Shown: positions 53,961 through 63,690, counted from the stretch's first letter. The stretch is 64,000 nucleotides of DNA from Pedobacter sp. ISL-64 (GCF_018613605.1 NZ_JAGGPU010000001.1:412466-476465), one strand, 5' to 3'. Numbers and translations: made by a program. The notes: generated from the sequence alone by a model not told the origin.

Positions 53961-55156
53961 TTCTGTTGATTACTAAGCGGGTTCCCTTTCCGCCAAATAG
54001 TGGTTATCCTATCGTGGTTTATAACACCATAAAAGGTTTGCTGCAACTTGGCGCAGATATTACTTTGTTTAGCCTCAATCCCTCAAAAGGACGGATCGAC
54101 ATCGAGGATATCTACGATCCTATTTTTGAACAGATTAAATACCATACTTACGATTTAGATACAGATGTAAATGTATGGTCGGCATTTTTTAATATTTTCA
54201 CTAACGAATCTTATAACGTTTCCCGTTATTATAGCGAAGATGCTGCGCGACAGTTAGAAAATCTCTTACGAGAAAATGTGTTCGATATTATTCAATTTGA
54301 GGGGCTTTTTGTTGTTCCTTATCTGGATGTGGTTAAGGCAAACAGTAATGCCAAACTCATTTATAGGGCACACAATATCGAATTTACCCTTTGGGAACGT
54401 CTTTCTCATTCTGAAAAGTTTCTCATTAGACGTAAATATTTAGCTTTTTTAGCCCAGCGGCTTAAAGCATATGAAACCGATCAGATTAACCGTTTTCATC
54501 ATATTTTTGCCATTTCCGAGCCCGATCGCCAAAGCATATTAATGTTTGGTTGCGAAATTCCGATGTCGGTTTTTCCGGTTGCCATCGATTTAGAAAAATA
54601 TAAAGTAGATAAAAGTAAAACCAGTTTTCCTACACTGTTTCATTTAGGTGCAATGGACTGGCGACCGAATCAGGAAGGACTAGAATGGTTTTTGGATGAT
54701 ATCTGGCCCGATATTGAAAAACTAAATAAAGATCTTCGTTTTTATATCGCAGGGAAAAACATGCAAAAACATTTCTTCGAATATGATTCTGAAAACCTGA
54801 TCGTAGAGGGAGAAGTTTTCGATGCGGTAGAGTTTATGAATTCTAAAGCAATTATGATTGTTCCTTTAATCTCTGGCACGGGAATGCGGGTAAAGATTAT
54901 TGAAGGTATGGCCATGAAAAAATGCATCATAGCCACCACTACTGCTGCAGAGGGAATTAATTGCAGGCATGGCCATGATATTTTAATTGCTGATTCTGCA
55001 GATGAATTTTACCGGTCGATTTTACAGTGTATCATTAACCCTAAACGTTGGGTGGAAATAGGAGAGAACGCTCGCAAAACAGTAGAAAACGACCATGGTG
55101 TTCATTTAATCTCTAGTAAAATGCTGAAGATTTACGAAGAATTGGTGAGTGCGTAA
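53954..55156 (+). CDS. GT-B fold glycosyltransferase (GT4-like)
   Basis: The 400-residue protein starts at GTG 53954 (MKILLITKRVPFPPNSGYP), the usual glycosyltransferase opening. It has LIYRAHNIEFTLW, LFHLGAMDWRPNQEGLEWF and the donor-site block PLISGTGMRVKIIEGMAMKK, typical of GT4 members related to sugar transferases with a GTGMR-K-E loop. It is cytosolic. Known: retaining GT-B enzymes that use nucleotide sugars. Donor and acceptor are unknown. It lies 22 bp after rnhB and may be cotranscribed; a palindrome spans its start. Confidence 0.9.
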   Translation: MKILLITKRVPFPPNSGYPIVVYNTIKGLLQLGADITLFSLNPSKGRIDIEDIYDPIFEQIKYHTYDLDTDVNVWSAFFNIFTNESYNVSRYYSEDAARQLENLLRENVFDIIQFEGLFVVPYLDVVKANSNAKLIYRAHNIEFTLWERLSHSEKFLIRRKYLAFLAQRLKAYETDQINRFHHIFAISEPDRQSILMFGCEIPMSVFPVAIDLEKYKVDKSKTSFPTLFHLGAMDWRPNQEGLEWFLDDIWPDIEKLNKDLRFYIAGKNMQKHFFEYDSENLIVEGEVFDAVEFMNSKAIMIVPLISGTGMRVKIIEGMAMKKCIIATTTAAEGINCRHGHDILIADSADEFYRSILQCIINPKRWVEIGENARKTVENDHGVHLISSKMLKIYEELVSA

Positions 55157-55258
55157 GTATCTTTAGTAGATGCTGAAGCAAGTTTAGCATGAAGGATGAA
55201 TAGAAAAATCATCTAAAAACTCCTTAAAATTAACCTCAAAATTTTGTCTTTTTCTTAG

Positions 55259-55266
55259 TACTTTTG
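55259..55266 (+). promoter_or_regulatory. Candidate -7 box of gcvT
   Basis: TACTTTTG matches TAnnTTTG and lies 90 nt before the gcvT start. A TTTG occurs at 55243-55246 but the 12-bp spacing is too short for a -33 box. Confidence 0.4.
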
Positions 55267-55355
55267 CACCCCAAGAAGAATAACGAATAAAGCCGTCATA
55301 ATTCACAGAATATCAGCTATACTGGCTTCATTATCATAAAAAATAAAATTTACGG

Positions 55356-56435
55356 ATGAAAAACACCGCATTAACAGAAAAACACATCGCTTTAGGCGCT
55401 AAAATGGTTCCATTTGCAGGTTACAATATGCCTGTTACTTACGAAGGTATTAACGCCGAACATGCAACTGTTCGTAACGGCGTGGGTGTTTTTGATGTAA
55501 GCCATATGGGCGAATTTATTCTGAAAGGTGAAAACGCATTGGATCTTATTCAACGTGTAACCAGTAACGATGCGTCTAAATTATACGATGGGAAAGTTCA
55601 GTACTCTTGTTTGCCAAACCAAGATGGCGGTATTGTTGATGATCTTTTGGTTTACAAAATAGATGATAAAACCTATATGTTGGTGGTAAACGCTTCTAAC
55701 ATCGAAAAAGATTGGAACTGGATTCAACAATTCAATTCGAAAGATGTTGAAATGCATAATATTTCTGATCAAACTTCTCTTTTAGCCATTCAAGGACCAA
55801 AAGCTGCAGATGCTCTACAAACATTAACCGATGTTGATTTGGCATCGATGGAATATTATACTTTCGTTAAAGGTGCTTTTGCTGGTGTTGATAACGTAGT
55901 CATTTCAGCAACAGGTTATACTGGCGCTGGTGGTTTCGAAATTTATTTCGAAAACCAATATGCCGATCAAATTTGGGATGCTATTTTTAAAGCAGGTGCG
56001 CCGTACAACATTCAGCCAATAGGCCTAGGTGCACGCGATACTTTACGTTTAGAAATGGGTTTCTGTTTATATGGAAATGATATCGATGATACTACCTCGC
56101 CTATTGAGGCAGGTTTAGGTTGGATTACCAAATTTTCTAAATCTTTTACCAATTCGGAGGCATTATTGGCGCAAAAAGAAGCTGGTATTCAAAAGAAATT
56201 GGTTGGTTTCGAAATGATCGATCGTGGTATTCCGCGCCATGATTATGAAATTGCTGATGCCGAAGGAAATATTATCGGTAAAGTGACTTCTGGTACCCAG
56301 GCACCTTCTTTGCAAAAAGCGATAGGTATGGGTTACATCGCAAAAGATTTCACTAAAGAAGGAACTGAAGTTTTTATTTTAATCCGCAATACGCCAATTA
56401 AAGCTAAAGTGGTTAAATTTCCTTTTTATAAATAA
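55356..56435 (+). CDS. gcvT: Glycine cleavage system aminomethyltransferase (T protein)
   Basis: The 359-residue protein begins [26 protein letters not shown] and carries [31 protein letters not shown] and [19 protein letters not shown], all diagnostic of GcvT. Length is typical. Known: the T protein releases ammonia and moves the methylene group from lipoyl-GcvH to tetrahydrofolate. gcvH and gcvP are not in this window, so the system is dispersed here. The 200-bp leader has a weak stem (AAGCC near 55290 with GGCTT near 55325) but no glycine riboswitch I can recognise. Confidence 0.97.
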   Translation: MKNTALTEKHIALGAKMVPFAGYNMPVTYEGINAEHATVRNGVGVFDVSHMGEFILKGENALDLIQRVTSNDASKLYDGKVQYSCLPNQDGGIVDDLLVYKIDDKTYMLVVNASNIEKDWNWIQQFNSKDVEMHNISDQTSLLAIQGPKAADALQTLTDVDLASMEYYTFVKGAFAGVDNVVISATGYTGAGGFEIYFENQYADQIWDAIFKAGAPYNIQPIGLGARDTLRLEMGFCLYGNDIDDTTSPIEAGLGWITKFSKSFTNSEALLAQKEAGIQKKLVGFEMIDRGIPRHDYEIADAEGNIIGKVTSGTQAPSLQKAIGMGYIAKDFTKEGTEVFILIRNTPIKAKVVKFPFYK

Positions 56436-56437
56436 GG

Positions 56438-56507
56438 TTTGGGGTTTAAGGTTTAAGGCGTAGGGCATATCTCCCCTAACCATAAACCATAAACCTTTCG
56501 CCTTTCA
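56438..56507. repeat. Imperfect palindromic element, GGTTTAAGG...CCATAAACCT type
   Basis: GGTTTAAGG-type words on the left and CCATAAACCT-type words on the right form an imperfect inverted repeat over the short gcvT-comB gap. It may act as a hairpin terminator or a dispersed repeat. Confidence 0.45.
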
Positions 56508-56518
56508 CCTCCCTTTGC

Positions 56519-57235
56519 ATGTCAAAAAAAATAGAAGTTTGTTTAACACCAGCCTTGATTGATTTATATGATATCGAACAAAGCATTGTGGTGGTTATCG
56601 ATATTTTAAGAGCCACATCATCTATTACCTACGGAATAGATAATGGTGCTGAAGCGATTATTCCAGTTGCTCAGGTAGAAGATTGTTTAAACTATCGTGA
56701 TAGCGGATTTTTATTGGCGGCAGAACGAAATGGAGAAGTGGTAGCAGGATACGATTTCGGTAATTCGCCATTCTCTTATACCCATGAAAAAGTGAACGGA
56801 AAAACGGTCGTGTTAACTACTACCAATGGAACTAAGGCCTTGCATTTGGCTCAGAAAAGGGCCTATCAGGTTGTAATTGGCTCCTTCCTGAACTTAGATT
56901 CACTTTGCGATTATTTGAAAAGTCGGGATAAGAATGTGCTTTTGCTTTGCGCCGGTTGGAAAGATCAGTTCAATTTAGAGGATACTCTTTTTGCGGGTGC
57001 TGTGGTAAATAATCTCCGTCAAAATTTCGAACATTTTGATGATTCTAGCGTGGCTGCAGAAGATTTGTATGCCTTAGCTAAGGCAGATCTGAGGAAATAC
57101 CTCCACAAATCATCACATAGCCATCGTTTGGCTCAGTTGAATATAGAAGAAGATGTTGTTTTCTGTCTGCAGTTAAATCTATGCAAAACAATTCCCGTAT
57201 TGGAAGGCGAGCGTTTGGTTGCCTTAAAAAATTAA
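56519..57235 (+). CDS. 2-phosphosulfolactate phosphatase-like protein (ComB family)
   Basis: The 238-residue protein has CLTPALIDLYD, VVVIDILRATSSITYGIDNGA, LAAERNGEVVAGYDFGNSP, TTTNGTKAL and AGWKDQFNLEDTLFAGA, the characteristic ComB blocks (acidic Mg site and RATSS/ERNG phosphate loops). Known: ComB makes sulfolactate in coenzyme M synthesis in methanogens. This lineage has no coenzyme M, and no comA/comC is adjacent, so the substrate here may differ. It is cytosolic. The name reflects family, not demonstrated activity. It overlaps the convergent barrel gene by 4 bp. Confidence 0.85.
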   Translation: MSKKIEVCLTPALIDLYDIEQSIVVVIDILRATSSITYGIDNGAEAIIPVAQVEDCLNYRDSGFLLAAERNGEVVAGYDFGNSPFSYTHEKVNGKTVVLTTTNGTKALHLAQKRAYQVVIGSFLNLDSLCDYLKSRDKNVLLLCAGWKDQFNLEDTLFAGAVVNNLRQNFEHFDDSSVAAEDLYALAKADLRKYLHKSSHSHRLAQLNIEEDVVFCLQLNLCKTIPVLEGERLVALKN

Positions 57236-58149
57236 AAACTAAAATTTAAGCCCAGCAATACTGCATTTTTTCTGAAACTTGCACCATTAAATTGAGTTTC
57301 CTCTGTTGGTCTACTATTAAAATAAGCTTTATCTACACCAGAGTAAGTGTTGATGTTATTGATCTTATAGTCAACTTCTATCCGTAAACTTTTGTTTAAT
57401 GGTACAGCCAGATTGATATCGCCACTCAATGAAAAGGAATTTGCCTTATGTGTAAAGCTTACAGGTTTTGCAAAATCAGGAATTAAATTCCAGTTGGCTT
57501 TTGCCGAATAAGTATAAAAGCCGCCTAAAACTGTAGCGCCTATACTGAATTTCTGCATTTTAAGAACAAGTTCTGCTCCAAAATCGAATCCTTTATATCT
57601 TGCTACATACGTAGAGTTTAAGCCTTTGCTATCAGGATTAGTTGCGCTTTCTAACAAATGAAATTTTTGCTGATGATATGACAGTCCAACAATTGGATTG
57701 ATGTTAAAATCGCCAAATTTGAACAGTTGGTAACTGAGCTGTAAATTGGCATCGTATAAATAACCTTTATTTGCGTTCAGCAGATCGAAATAAAAAGCAT
57801 TTTGCCGGTTATCATCTGCATAATCGGTATCTTCTGCCTCGCCCTTGGTTATGCTGCTGTAATGGTTAGCGGCTTTAATACTAAGCCGCTCGGTAATATT
57901 GTATTTAATGTCTAAGCCAAAACTAGGCCCTTTAAGATTTTTCCAGATGAGTTCTGATAATACATTCGGACTGGTTCCAGCTGCATTACCTGCAATAGAC
58001 CAATCAAATCTTGATTGTTGAATGCCTGCATAAGGCTTTACCTCCCATTTATAGGGATTATCTTGTGCCGATGCAGTTTGGTAGAATAAAAAGAGTGTTA
58101 AGCAGGTTAAAAATGGTTTGATAAAGGAAATCCGCAAAGCGATCAGCAT
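57232..58149 (-). CDS. Outer-membrane beta-barrel protein
   Basis: The 305-residue protein has a signal peptide ending at about 28 (YQTASAQ) and alternating amphipathic strands throughout, for example KPYAGIQQSRFDWSI and NLQLSYQLFKFGDFNINPIVGLSY. It ends AVLLGLNFSF, a C-terminal aromatic residue typical of outer-membrane barrels. No family name is certain. Possibly a porin-like protein of about 12-14 strands, which is inference. The gene is downstream of a strong hairpin terminator and upstream of no other gene in its unit. Confidence 0.75.
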   Translation of the reverse strand: MLIALRISFIKPFLTCLTLFLFYQTASAQDNPYKWEVKPYAGIQQSRFDWSIAGNAAGTSPNVLSELIWKNLKGPSFGLDIKYNITERLSIKAANHYSSITKGEAEDTDYADDNRQNAFYFDLLNANKGYLYDANLQLSYQLFKFGDFNINPIVGLSYHQQKFHLLESATNPDSKGLNSTYVARYKGFDFGAELVLKMQKFSIGATVLGGFYTYSAKANWNLIPDFAKPVSFTHKANSFSLSGDINLAVPLNKSLRIEVDYKINNINTYSGVDKAYFNSRPTEETQFNGASFRKNAVLLGLNFSF

Positions 58150-58164
58150 ATCTGTTTTTATTTT

Positions 58165-58209
58165 ACAACAACAAAATACACATAGTGGTTATTTAAAACC
58201 ACTATGTGT
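58165..58209 (-). terminator. Strong hairpin terminator of the astacin-type protease gene
   Basis: ACACATAGTGGTT (58178-58190) and AACCACTATGTGT (58197-58209) form a perfect 13-bp stem with a 6-nt loop. On the minus strand a U-rich ATTTTGTTGTTG follows. It lies 13 nt past the protease stop. Confidence 0.8.
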
Positions 58210-58222
58210 AATAATTTATTTT

Positions 58223-59017
58223 CTAAAATGGATATACTGAAGCGATAAATGACTTATCAGTAGGTGATAATACGGTATTCCATCCCACCTCGAAATCACC
58301 GATGGTTAATTCGTTTGGAACAGAATAGTGCATGATCGAATATTTATCGTAAGCGCTATAATTGGTTTGTGTGGTACTGTATTTTGCAAATAAGTTATTG
58401 TCTACATCTGCCTGAGTCCAGTAATTTGGTGCAGCAGCATAATAGGCATAAACAGCAGGTTTATCCCATGGAATGGCCACCAATGGGTGTTGGTGCTCAT
58501 GGATCAATCCTAAGGCATGGCCAAATTCATGGATTACCACGCGGCTATATTCAGAATCTGCTGTAGTTGCAGTTAACCAACCGTAGTTCATAGTCGCACC
58601 AGTGCTAGGCGTTGATTTTCCAATGTACGACCAAGATCCATCCCCACTTACAAAACTTACCCTGATTTTGGCTGTATTGTCGTTTGTTACAAAGTTGAAT
58701 TTGATGTTGGCATATTGTTCCCACGCTTTCGCATATTGGATTACTTTAGCCCTGATGGCTGATGTGCTTCCGTTTAAACTTACTTTAATCGTAGTTCCAG
58801 GAATCCATTTTGTTGACTTTAGAACGGCGCCTCTTGGGGTAGTTCCATCCAATGATCTTTCTGTACAGATCTGGATGTCGCCAAGGGGATTAACAGCTGA
58901 TAATTCAGGTTTTTGTAAATCTGCCGTCTCTGTAGGTTTTTCTTTTTTACATGCGAATAATACTGTGGTTAGCGCCAGGGCAGTTAATAGGGTTTTATTT
59001 AATTTTAAGAATTTCAT
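58223..59017 (-). CDS. M12A (astacin-like) metalloprotease lipoprotein
   Basis: The 264-residue protein has a lipobox LFAC23 and an astacin catalytic domain at about 60-264: H163-E164-x-x-H167-x5-H173-E174 in VIHEFGHALGLIHEHQHP and a Met-turn SIMHY with Met229 and Tyr231. Known: astacins are zinc endopeptidases. It would sit on the outer membrane or in the periplasm. A propeptide is short or absent. The gene is single, ends at a strong terminator and lies 315 bp from the patatin gene. Confidence 0.93.
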   Translation of the reverse strand: MKFLKLNKTLLTALALTTVLFACKKEKPTETADLQKPELSAVNPLGDIQICTERSLDGTTPRGAVLKSTKWIPGTTIKVSLNGSTSAIRAKVIQYAKAWEQYANIKFNFVTNDNTAKIRVSFVSGDGSWSYIGKSTPSTGATMNYGWLTATTADSEYSRVVIHEFGHALGLIHEHQHPLVAIPWDKPAVYAYYAAAPNYWTQADVDNNLFAKYSTTQTNYSAYDKYSIMHYSVPNELTIGDFEVGWNTVLSPTDKSFIASVYPF

Positions 59018-59333
59018 GTTTAGGTTTTTTTAGGTAAAAATTAATGATCTGTATTTGACTTGGAAATCAAGTTAGAAGATCGTAAAAACAGGAATTCTTC
59101 TTCTTTGAAAAAGAATAATCAGGTTGAAAAACATAGATAGACATTTAGGTTTAATTTACTCTACACTTGCAAAGTAATCCTAAAGTAAAATAATATCATA
59201 TCAACACCAAGAGAATTGTAATATTTTTATTGCATAAGTGTATTTTTTACACTCGTTTATTTGTTTAATATAGACTATTTTATTGTAGTTTAAATATTAC
59301 ATATCGCAAGAAATCCACAAGTGAATCTACTTG
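59018..59333. other. AT-rich intergenic region, no gene
   Basis: This 316-bp stretch between the protease start and the patatin stop has no ORF with family signal. It is AT-rich and must contain the protease promoter on the minus strand; a near-match to the -7 box (TTACTTTG, minus strand, about 59169-59176) is the best candidate, with one mismatch. No repeat of the families above is seen. Confidence 0.5.
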
Positions 59334-60104
59334 CTATTTTGTAATTAATTCAGAAATTGTTGGACTGTTTTTAATCGTAATCAAGGCTTCTTCGTGTGCC
59401 AGCCAATAAATATCTTCTGCACGTTTCATATCGAATGTACTAATAGCCCCTAAACCTTTTGGTTCGATTAATACGTTACAGAATTTTGCTTTTCTTTCCA
59501 TATCGTGGTTAATAGACATTATACCTGCGCGTCCCATTAAATTGGTAATACCGGTAATTTTATCAACAGGTTTAAGGTGGTTACAGGACGAGCCTATAAT
59601 GAAATCGCAGTCGTCCATTAAAGGTTCAACCGGGAAATTATTTAAAATGCCGCCATCCACATACATCTGGCCATCAATCATAATGGGTTTAAAAATACCA
59701 GGTATGCAGCTAGAGGCATGAATAGCCCTAATAAGCGGTCCTTTTGTAAAATAAACCAATCGGCCTTCACTAAAGTTTACAGCAGCAATAGTTAAAGGTA
59801 TTTTTAGCTTCTCAATTGAATCTTCCGGAAAATATTCCTTTAAAATTAAAGCAGTATTTTCAATATTAATTAAGCCTAACGACCCTACTGCGGGGCGTAC
59901 AAAGCGCCAGAGTTTTGTTTTAAGGAAAATATTCAAACCTTCTTCTGGATCTATGCCAGCTGCAAAAAAGGCTCCGGCTATCGCTCCTGCACTTGTTCCG
60001 CTAATGTGACTAAAGGTAATGCCTAAATTACTAAAGGCCTTTAAAACGCCTAAATGTGCTATTCCCCTAATGCCTCCGCCTGATAATACAATGCCAACTT
60101 TCAT
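59334..60104 (-). CDS. Patatin-like phospholipase
   Basis: The 256-residue protein has the oxyanion loop SGGGIRGIAHLG (about 8-19), the nucleophile elbow GTS38AG and Asp150 in YVDGGILNNFP, giving a complete Ser-Asp dyad. Known: RssA/YlbK-type patatins are cytosolic lipid acyl hydrolases. No signal peptide or membrane segment is evident. It precedes no other gene in a tight unit; gldB lies upstream on the same strand with a 62-bp gap. Confidence 0.94.
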   Translation of the reverse strand: MKVGIVLSGGGIRGIAHLGVLKAFSNLGITFSHISGTSAGAIAGAFFAAGIDPEEGLNIFLKTKLWRFVRPAVGSLGLINIENTALILKEYFPEDSIEKLKIPLTIAAVNFSEGRLVYFTKGPLIRAIHASSCIPGIFKPIMIDGQMYVDGGILNNFPVEPLMDDCDFIIGSSCNHLKPVDKITGITNLMGRAGIMSINHDMERKAKFCNVLIEPKGLGAISTFDMKRAEDIYWLAHEEALITIKNSPTISELITK

Positions 60105-60166
60105 AGATTTAATTTAGGATGATTATTTAATAAATTGATTCAGGACTAACGGCTCCGGACTCAGGA

Positions 60167-61201
60167 CTATTTTTGTTGTTTGGGTTTGTACTTCGATTGA
60201 TTTAAAATTTTCTGTGCATCGTTATCTGCCATTAATTGTTGTAAAGTAACATCAGGATGCGCTTTCATATATTTCCTTACAATTTGCCAACCTGTCCATA
60301 CGCCCAATTTTGGTGCCGAATCTCTATTTTCGCCTAAACCTGGGGTAAAAGGCCCTTCAGATAAAAATACCTGGATCTTTTGATAATCGGTTTGGTATAA
60401 AAAGTTGTTCTCCAAAAAATATGCCCAAATATCTCCTTCAAAATTTTGTGCCCAATCCAATTGTTGTTGTGTATAGCCTATTTTAATAGAATCAGCTGTG
60501 TTTTCAGGCAAAACTTGATCAAGAAAGTATAAAACTTTCCCCTGGAAAATCATTTTAGACAACAGGGTCGTGTTATCATCAGGCTCAGCAAAAAGTTCTT
60601 CGTGGGCATATGTTTCGGCCACACGGGGCACAATATATTCAGGTGCAAACCTCCTCGAAAGGTATAAGGGTACACTTTGTACAATCGCTTTATAAAATTT
60701 GCTGTCTTTGCCCAGAAACATGTCCAAACCAATACCCAAATAGTTATCGCCCACTGGCATTTGGTAAGCAAAACCTGAAGCAAAAGAAATAAATTTTGGA
60801 ATTTTAGCTTTTGGATAATAGTATTTAATGTATTTAAAAGTTTCGGTCAATCCTTCTTCTTGCACTTTTAAGTTTGGAAAAACGCTATCAACTTCTTTGC
60901 TTAAATCGGTATAAGCCTGGTCGCGGTACAAATTGGCTAACGATTCGGTATTTGAATATTTGCTGTCCAGAATCCGGTGGATAAAATCGTCATAAAACAC
61001 ACCATATTTTGAACCAAGCTGTTTATCTACCTCAATAACATTTTTGTTTTTCCCATCAAATAGCTCGCTATCAAATCTTTCGATTGTAATGTTTACCTGT
61101 ATATTGGTTACATCGGGCCTGTTGCTTTGCCTGCAGGAAATAAATGTGATGGCAAAAAGAAAAATTAGATAAATTTGCCAGTGTTTTACGTTATACATCA
61201 T
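60167..61201 (-). CDS. gldB: Gliding motility lipoprotein GldB
   Basis: From ATG 61201 the protein has 344 residues (a TTG at 61210 is less likely). The signal YLIFLFAITFISC gives a lipobox, then ITIERFDSELFDGKN, VDKQLGSKYGVFYDDFIHRIL, YYPKAKIPKFISFASGFAY, YLGIGLDMFLG and GPFTPGLGENRDSAPKLGVWTGWQIV match GldB. Known: GldB is required for gliding in Flavobacterium, while homologues persist in non-gliding Bacteroidota. It is in the envelope. nadE is close by on the other strand, as often seen near gldB; gldC is not adjacent. Confidence 0.9.
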   Translation of the reverse strand: MMYNVKHWQIYLIFLFAITFISCRQSNRPDVTNIQVNITIERFDSELFDGKNKNVIEVDKQLGSKYGVFYDDFIHRILDSKYSNTESLANLYRDQAYTDLSKEVDSVFPNLKVQEEGLTETFKYIKYYYPKAKIPKFISFASGFAYQMPVGDNYLGIGLDMFLGKDSKFYKAIVQSVPLYLSRRFAPEYIVPRVAETYAHEELFAEPDDNTTLLSKMIFQGKVLYFLDQVLPENTADSIKIGYTQQQLDWAQNFEGDIWAYFLENNFLYQTDYQKIQVFLSEGPFTPGLGENRDSAPKLGVWTGWQIVRKYMKAHPDVTLQQLMADNDAQKILNQSKYKPKQQK

Positions 61202-61231
61202 GTACAACAAATATATATAAACACCTATAGC

Positions 61232-61906
61232 ATGAAAAGAATATCGACCATTTTAATTTTGTCTGTTTTAAGTTTTGGCGCATGGGCGCAAAATTCGCCT
61301 TTAACCAATTACGGCTTTAGGTTAGGTTTAACCGCTACGCCAACCTTTGGTTGGATTAAACCCGAGCAGGGAAAAACAGACGGAATAGCTTTGGGTTTTT
61401 CTTATGGATTAATTGGCGATTTTAATTTTGCCCCGAATTATAGTTTTTCCACCGCTTTAACCATCACCTCAATTAATGGTAAAAGTACTGAGGCCAATGT
61501 TTTACCTTATTACGCAACCAATAGCAGTACAGCACCGAAAGCTTACGATTTAAAATATAAACTACAATATGTAGACCTGCCTTTAACCATTAAACTAAAA
61601 ACGGTAAAGACTGATGGAAAACGCTGGTATGGTCAGTTTGGATTGTCTAATTCAATCAACATCAGTGCTAAACAAGATGCTGTAACAGGTGGAGCGGTTG
61701 TTGGCGATAATTTAAATGTATCCGATAACATTAAACTTTACCGTGCGGGATTAATCATCGGTGGCGGCGGCGAATTTGATATTTCGGGCAATACCAGTAT
61801 CGTGGCTGGTTTAACTTTTAATAACGGTTTCACTAATATTGTAACAGATAAAGCCAGAGATGTTAGAAATCATTATTTGGAACTTAATTTCGGTGTATTC
61901 TTTTAA
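61232..61906 (+). CDS. PorT-family outer-membrane beta-barrel protein
   Basis: I start at ATG 61232 (MKRISTILILSVLSFGAWAQ), which yields a signal peptide and 224 residues; a longer frame from 61175 runs over the gldB start. The product has alternating strands (GFRLGLTATPTFGWIKPE, LQYVDLPLTIKLKTV, GLIIGGGGEFDISGNTSIVAGL) and ends NFGVFF, fitting an eight-stranded barrel of the OMP_b-brl_2/PorT type. PorT itself acts in type IX secretion; that role is not proven here. It is divergent from gldB and 48 bp before nadE. Confidence 0.8.
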   Translation: MKRISTILILSVLSFGAWAQNSPLTNYGFRLGLTATPTFGWIKPEQGKTDGIALGFSYGLIGDFNFAPNYSFSTALTITSINGKSTEANVLPYYATNSSTAPKAYDLKYKLQYVDLPLTIKLKTVKTDGKRWYGQFGLSNSINISAKQDAVTGGAVVGDNLNVSDNIKLYRAGLIIGGGGEFDISGNTSIVAGLTFNNGFTNIVTDKARDVRNHYLELNFGVFF

Positions 61907-61954
61907 TCTGGATATTTGTCTTGATACTTGATACTCACTACTTGATACATTAAT

Positions 61955-63595
61955 ATGAAAATAGCACTAGCACAACTCAATTACCATATCGGGAACTTTG
62001 AGGCAAACACGAAAAAAATAACCGAAAATATTCAATTGGCGAAAGATAAAGGTGCAGATTTGGTTGTTTTTGCCGAGCTTGCTATCTGTGGCTATCCACC
62101 AAGAGATTTTTTGGAGTTTGATGAGTTTATCGTATTGTGCGAAACTGCTGCTCAGGAAATAGCCAAACACTGTACAGATATTGCCTGTATTGTGGGCCTA
62201 CCTATTAAAAACGAAGTATTACAAGGAAAAGATCTGTTTAATGCAGCCTATTTCATCGAAGAAGGGAAAGTTAAAGCCGTGGTTAAAAAAGCACTTTTAC
62301 CTACCTACGATGTATTTGATGAATATCGTTATTTCGAACCTGCCACACAATTTAACTGTATCGATTTTAAGGGAAAAAAAATTGCCTTAACCATTTGTGA
62401 AGATCTGTGGAATATCAACGATAATCCACTATATGTTTCTAATCCAATGGATGAGCTGATTAAGGAGCAGCCAGATGTGATGATTAATATTGCGGCATCT
62501 CCTTTCTCTTACACCCATGATGATGAACGCATTAAAGTATTGGGCGATAATGCAAAAAAGTATAACCTGCCTGTATTTTATGTAAACCAGGTTGGTGCGC
62601 AGACTGAAATTATTTTTGATGGCGGTTCTTTGGTTTTTGATGCTGATGGAGCCGTGAAAGCAGAGATGAAGTATTTTGAAGAGGATCTTCAGGTTTTTGA
62701 TCTGGAAGAGGTTGAAAATGTGCGTAATAAATATCCTCAATCGGAAAGATTGACCGATATTGAGCAGATTCATGACGCATTGATTTTAGGTATAAAAGAT
62801 TATTTCAGTAAATCTGGCTTCAGTAAAGCCGTTTTGGGCTTATCAGGTGGGATCGACTCCGCTGTGGTTTGTGCCTTGGCTTGTCGTGCGTTAGGCCCAG
62901 AGAATGTAATGGCCGTTTTAATGCCTTCTAAATTCTCTTCCGACCATTCTGTTCAAGATGCTTTAGATTTGGTTAACAATATTGGTTGTATGCACGAAAT
63001 TGTTCCAATTAAAGAAGTTGCAGAAGCTTTCGATCATATACTGGCACCAGCTTTTAAAGGTTTGCCTTTTAACCTTGCCGAAGAAAATGTGCAGGCCCGT
63101 ATCCGTGGCATTATTAATATGGCCGTGAGTAATAAGTTTGGTTATATTTTATTGAATACATCGAACAAAAGCGAGTGTGCTGTTGGTTATGGGACTTTAT
63201 ATGGCGATATGTGCGGTGCAATTGGGGTAATAGGCGATGTATACAAAATGCAGGTTTTTGAGCTGGCCAAATACATTAACAAAGAAAGGGAAATAATTCC
63301 GGTCAATACCATTGTTAAACCACCATCTGCAGAGTTAAGGCCTGATCAAAAAGACTCTGATTCCTTACCGGAATATGAAATTCTCGATAAAATATTATAT
63401 CAGCATATCGAAAAGAAACAGGGCTCAAAAGCCATTATTGCTCAAGGTTTTGATGAGGCATTGGTGCTGCGGATTCTGAAAATGGTTAATGTTGCAGAAT
63501 TTAAACGCTATCAAACACCACCTATTTTAAGGGTATCACCAAAAGCATTTGGCATGGGCAGAAGAATGCCGATTGTAGGGAAATATATGGCTTAA
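61955..63595 (+). CDS. nadE: Glutamine-dependent NAD+ synthetase
   Basis: The 546-residue protein has an N-terminal nitrilase-type glutaminase with Glu41, Lys112 and Cys148 (VVFAELAICGY, KKALLPTYDVF, ALTICEDLW) and a C-terminal ATP-pyrophosphatase synthetase with SGGIDS at 297-302. The triad and P-loop are complete. Known: it amidates nicotinic acid adenine dinucleotide to NAD using glutamine and ATP. It is cytosolic. The leader contains three TTGATAC words (61920-61948). Confidence 0.97.
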   Translation: MKIALAQLNYHIGNFEANTKKITENIQLAKDKGADLVVFAELAICGYPPRDFLEFDEFIVLCETAAQEIAKHCTDIACIVGLPIKNEVLQGKDLFNAAYFIEEGKVKAVVKKALLPTYDVFDEYRYFEPATQFNCIDFKGKKIALTICEDLWNINDNPLYVSNPMDELIKEQPDVMINIAASPFSYTHDDERIKVLGDNAKKYNLPVFYVNQVGAQTEIIFDGGSLVFDADGAVKAEMKYFEEDLQVFDLEEVENVRNKYPQSERLTDIEQIHDALILGIKDYFSKSGFSKAVLGLSGGIDSAVVCALACRALGPENVMAVLMPSKFSSDHSVQDALDLVNNIGCMHEIVPIKEVAEAFDHILAPAFKGLPFNLAEENVQARIRGIINMAVSNKFGYILLNTSNKSECAVGYGTLYGDMCGAIGVIGDVYKMQVFELAKYINKEREIIPVNTIVKPPSAELRPDQKDSDSLPEYEILDKILYQHIEKKQGSKAIIAQGFDEALVLRILKMVNVAEFKRYQTPPILRVSPKAFGMGRRMPIVGKYMA

Positions 63596-63690
63596 GTTGT
63601 TGTGGAGCCGGAAAATTGTAATGTTTAAAAAGTTGATCAATTAATTGTTTAACCTACTCACTGCAAAGCAGAAACTGCCACTAATCATTT

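Noticed and set aside
55157..55355. Glycine riboswitch ahead of gcvT
   Set aside because: Only a weak short stem is seen; no tandem aptamer cores could be recognised.
60167..61906. Type IX secretion gene cluster
   Set aside because: gldB and a PorT-like barrel alone are not enough; gldK, gldL, gldM and gldN are absent.
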